The notes beneath the pieces were generated by a model. That model worked only from the letters and a program-made list of their open reading frames with translations, was not told the DNA's origin and ran no database searches. A stretch of 64,000 nucleotides of DNA from Sulfurovum sp. TSL1 (lineage in GTDB: Bacteria > Campylobacterota > Campylobacteria > Campylobacterales > Sulfurovaceae). The DNA is taken from NCBI RefSeq assembly GCF_019972135.1, contig NZ_BPFI01000001.1, forward strand, positions 1,347,106-1,411,105, written 5' to 3'. The position numbers and the translations under genes are program-made. Below are positions 63,457-64,000 of the stretch, one piece after another (the first letter of the stretch is position 1; each line of letters opens with the position of its first letter).

Positions 63457-64000
63457 ATGGACTTTTTAACAAATCAGAATATTTTACTCTATCTCTCAGC
63501 CTATCTTATAGCCGGGATCCCTTTTGGATACCTGCTCGCTAAAAAGTTTGCAGGGGTGGATATCAAAGAAGCCGGAAGCGGGAATATCGGTGCGACCAAT
63601 GTGCTTCGTGTGGTCAAAGAGCAAGACCCGAAACTGGCAAAAAAACTGGGAGCGGTCACACTCTTTTTAGATGCGATCAAAGGTGTGGTTGTGATACTCG
63701 CAGCCATAATGCTCGGTGCGCCTGAAAGTGTACTCTGGACCATTGCCGTACTGGCTGTTGTCGGTCACTGTTTTTCTGCATTTTTGTTTTTTGAAGGGGG
63801 GAAAGGTGTGGCAACCGGCTTTGGTGTACTGCTCATTATGATGCCTATTCCTGCGCTGATTGCCATTGTGGTTTGGCTGGTTGCAGCGAAAGGGTTAAAG
63901 ATCTCATCACTCTCGTCACTGATCGGGCTCGTAGCGTTCATCATTGCCTCTTATCTCATCTATCCTGAAGTACCTGGTATAGGTTCCCATGCCCCTATCT
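63457..64000 (+). CDS. plsY: Glycerol-3-phosphate acyltransferase PlsY, cut by the window end
   Basis: A plus-strand frame from ATG 63457 is open to the end of the window (181 codons). It begins MDFLTNQNILLYLSAYLIAG and contains the PlsY motifs SGNIGATNVLR and EGGKGVATGFG, with several membrane helices. It transfers acyl groups from acyl-phosphate to glycerol-3-phosphate. The C-terminal end is outside the window. Confidence 0.93.
   Translation, partial: MDFLTNQNILLYLSAYLIAGIPFGYLLAKKFAGVDIKEAGSGNIGATNVLRVVKEQDPKLAKKLGAVTLFLDAIKGVVVILAAIMLGAPESVLWTIAVLAVVGHCFSAFLFFEGGKGVATGFGVLLIMMPIPALIAIVVWLVAAKGLKISSLSSLIGLVAFIIASYLIYPEVPGIGSHAPI

Overview
The window looks like a chromosome segment of a Campylobacterota (epsilonproteobacterial) chemolithotroph, probably close to Sulfurovum/Sulfurimonas. 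This rests on the protein character of the housekeeping genes (short TsaB, NadA without NadB, LpxC-TsaB-ThrB-RnpM-IF2 order), the AT-rich gene-dense layout and the hemerythrin/globin content; genus is inference.

Layout. 0-4.2 kb: a nitrosative/oxygen-response cluster (globin, FmdE-like protein, cytochrome c fused to a Spy-like domain, cysteine-free Crp/Fnr regulator, two bacteriohemerythrins). Perfect TTGAT-N4-ATCAA boxes lie about 41.5 bp upstream of candidate starts of three of these genes. 4.2-11.9 kb: accessory region at the 3' end of serS. The true serS is at 10.7-11.9 kb, and two further serS 3' ends lie downstream (4936-5073, frame intact; about 4196-4326, decayed), separated by a small secreted protein, an RlpA-like lipoprotein and a 1526-residue pentapeptide-type lipoprotein. 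12-22.1 kb: TPR membrane protein, MacA-MacB-type exporter, exported superoxide reductase, MntP, an A2-type caa3 oxidase operon with a diheme subunit II, and a double-CDGSH protein.

22.4-45.1 kb: compound genomic island at an intact tRNA gene with CAU anticodon (45082-45158, minus). A tyrosine integrase adjoins the tRNA, and three partial copies of the tRNA 3' region (22.47, 23.61, 29.30 kb) divide the island into blocks: (a) zeta-toxin-like kinase; (b) a Big2-type lipoprotein plus seven tandem secreted paralogues with a calcium-loop-like motif; (c) RES/sce7725/sce7726 genes, type III restriction-modification, a regulator, several unknown genes and ArdA. 45.2-64 kb: core genes groES-groEL, a GGDEF/EAL protein, then a long minus-strand run (xseA, ubiE, ribD, rimP, rbfA, infB, rnpM, thrB, tsaB, lpxC, M23 peptidase, DHH phosphoesterase, nadC, nadA) and the start of plsY.

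The most notable points are the layered serS tails, the nested tRNA-derived attachment remnants, the seven-gene paralogue array with a deletion remnant beside it, and the local Fnr-box regulon. All identifications are from reading sequence; no database search was run.
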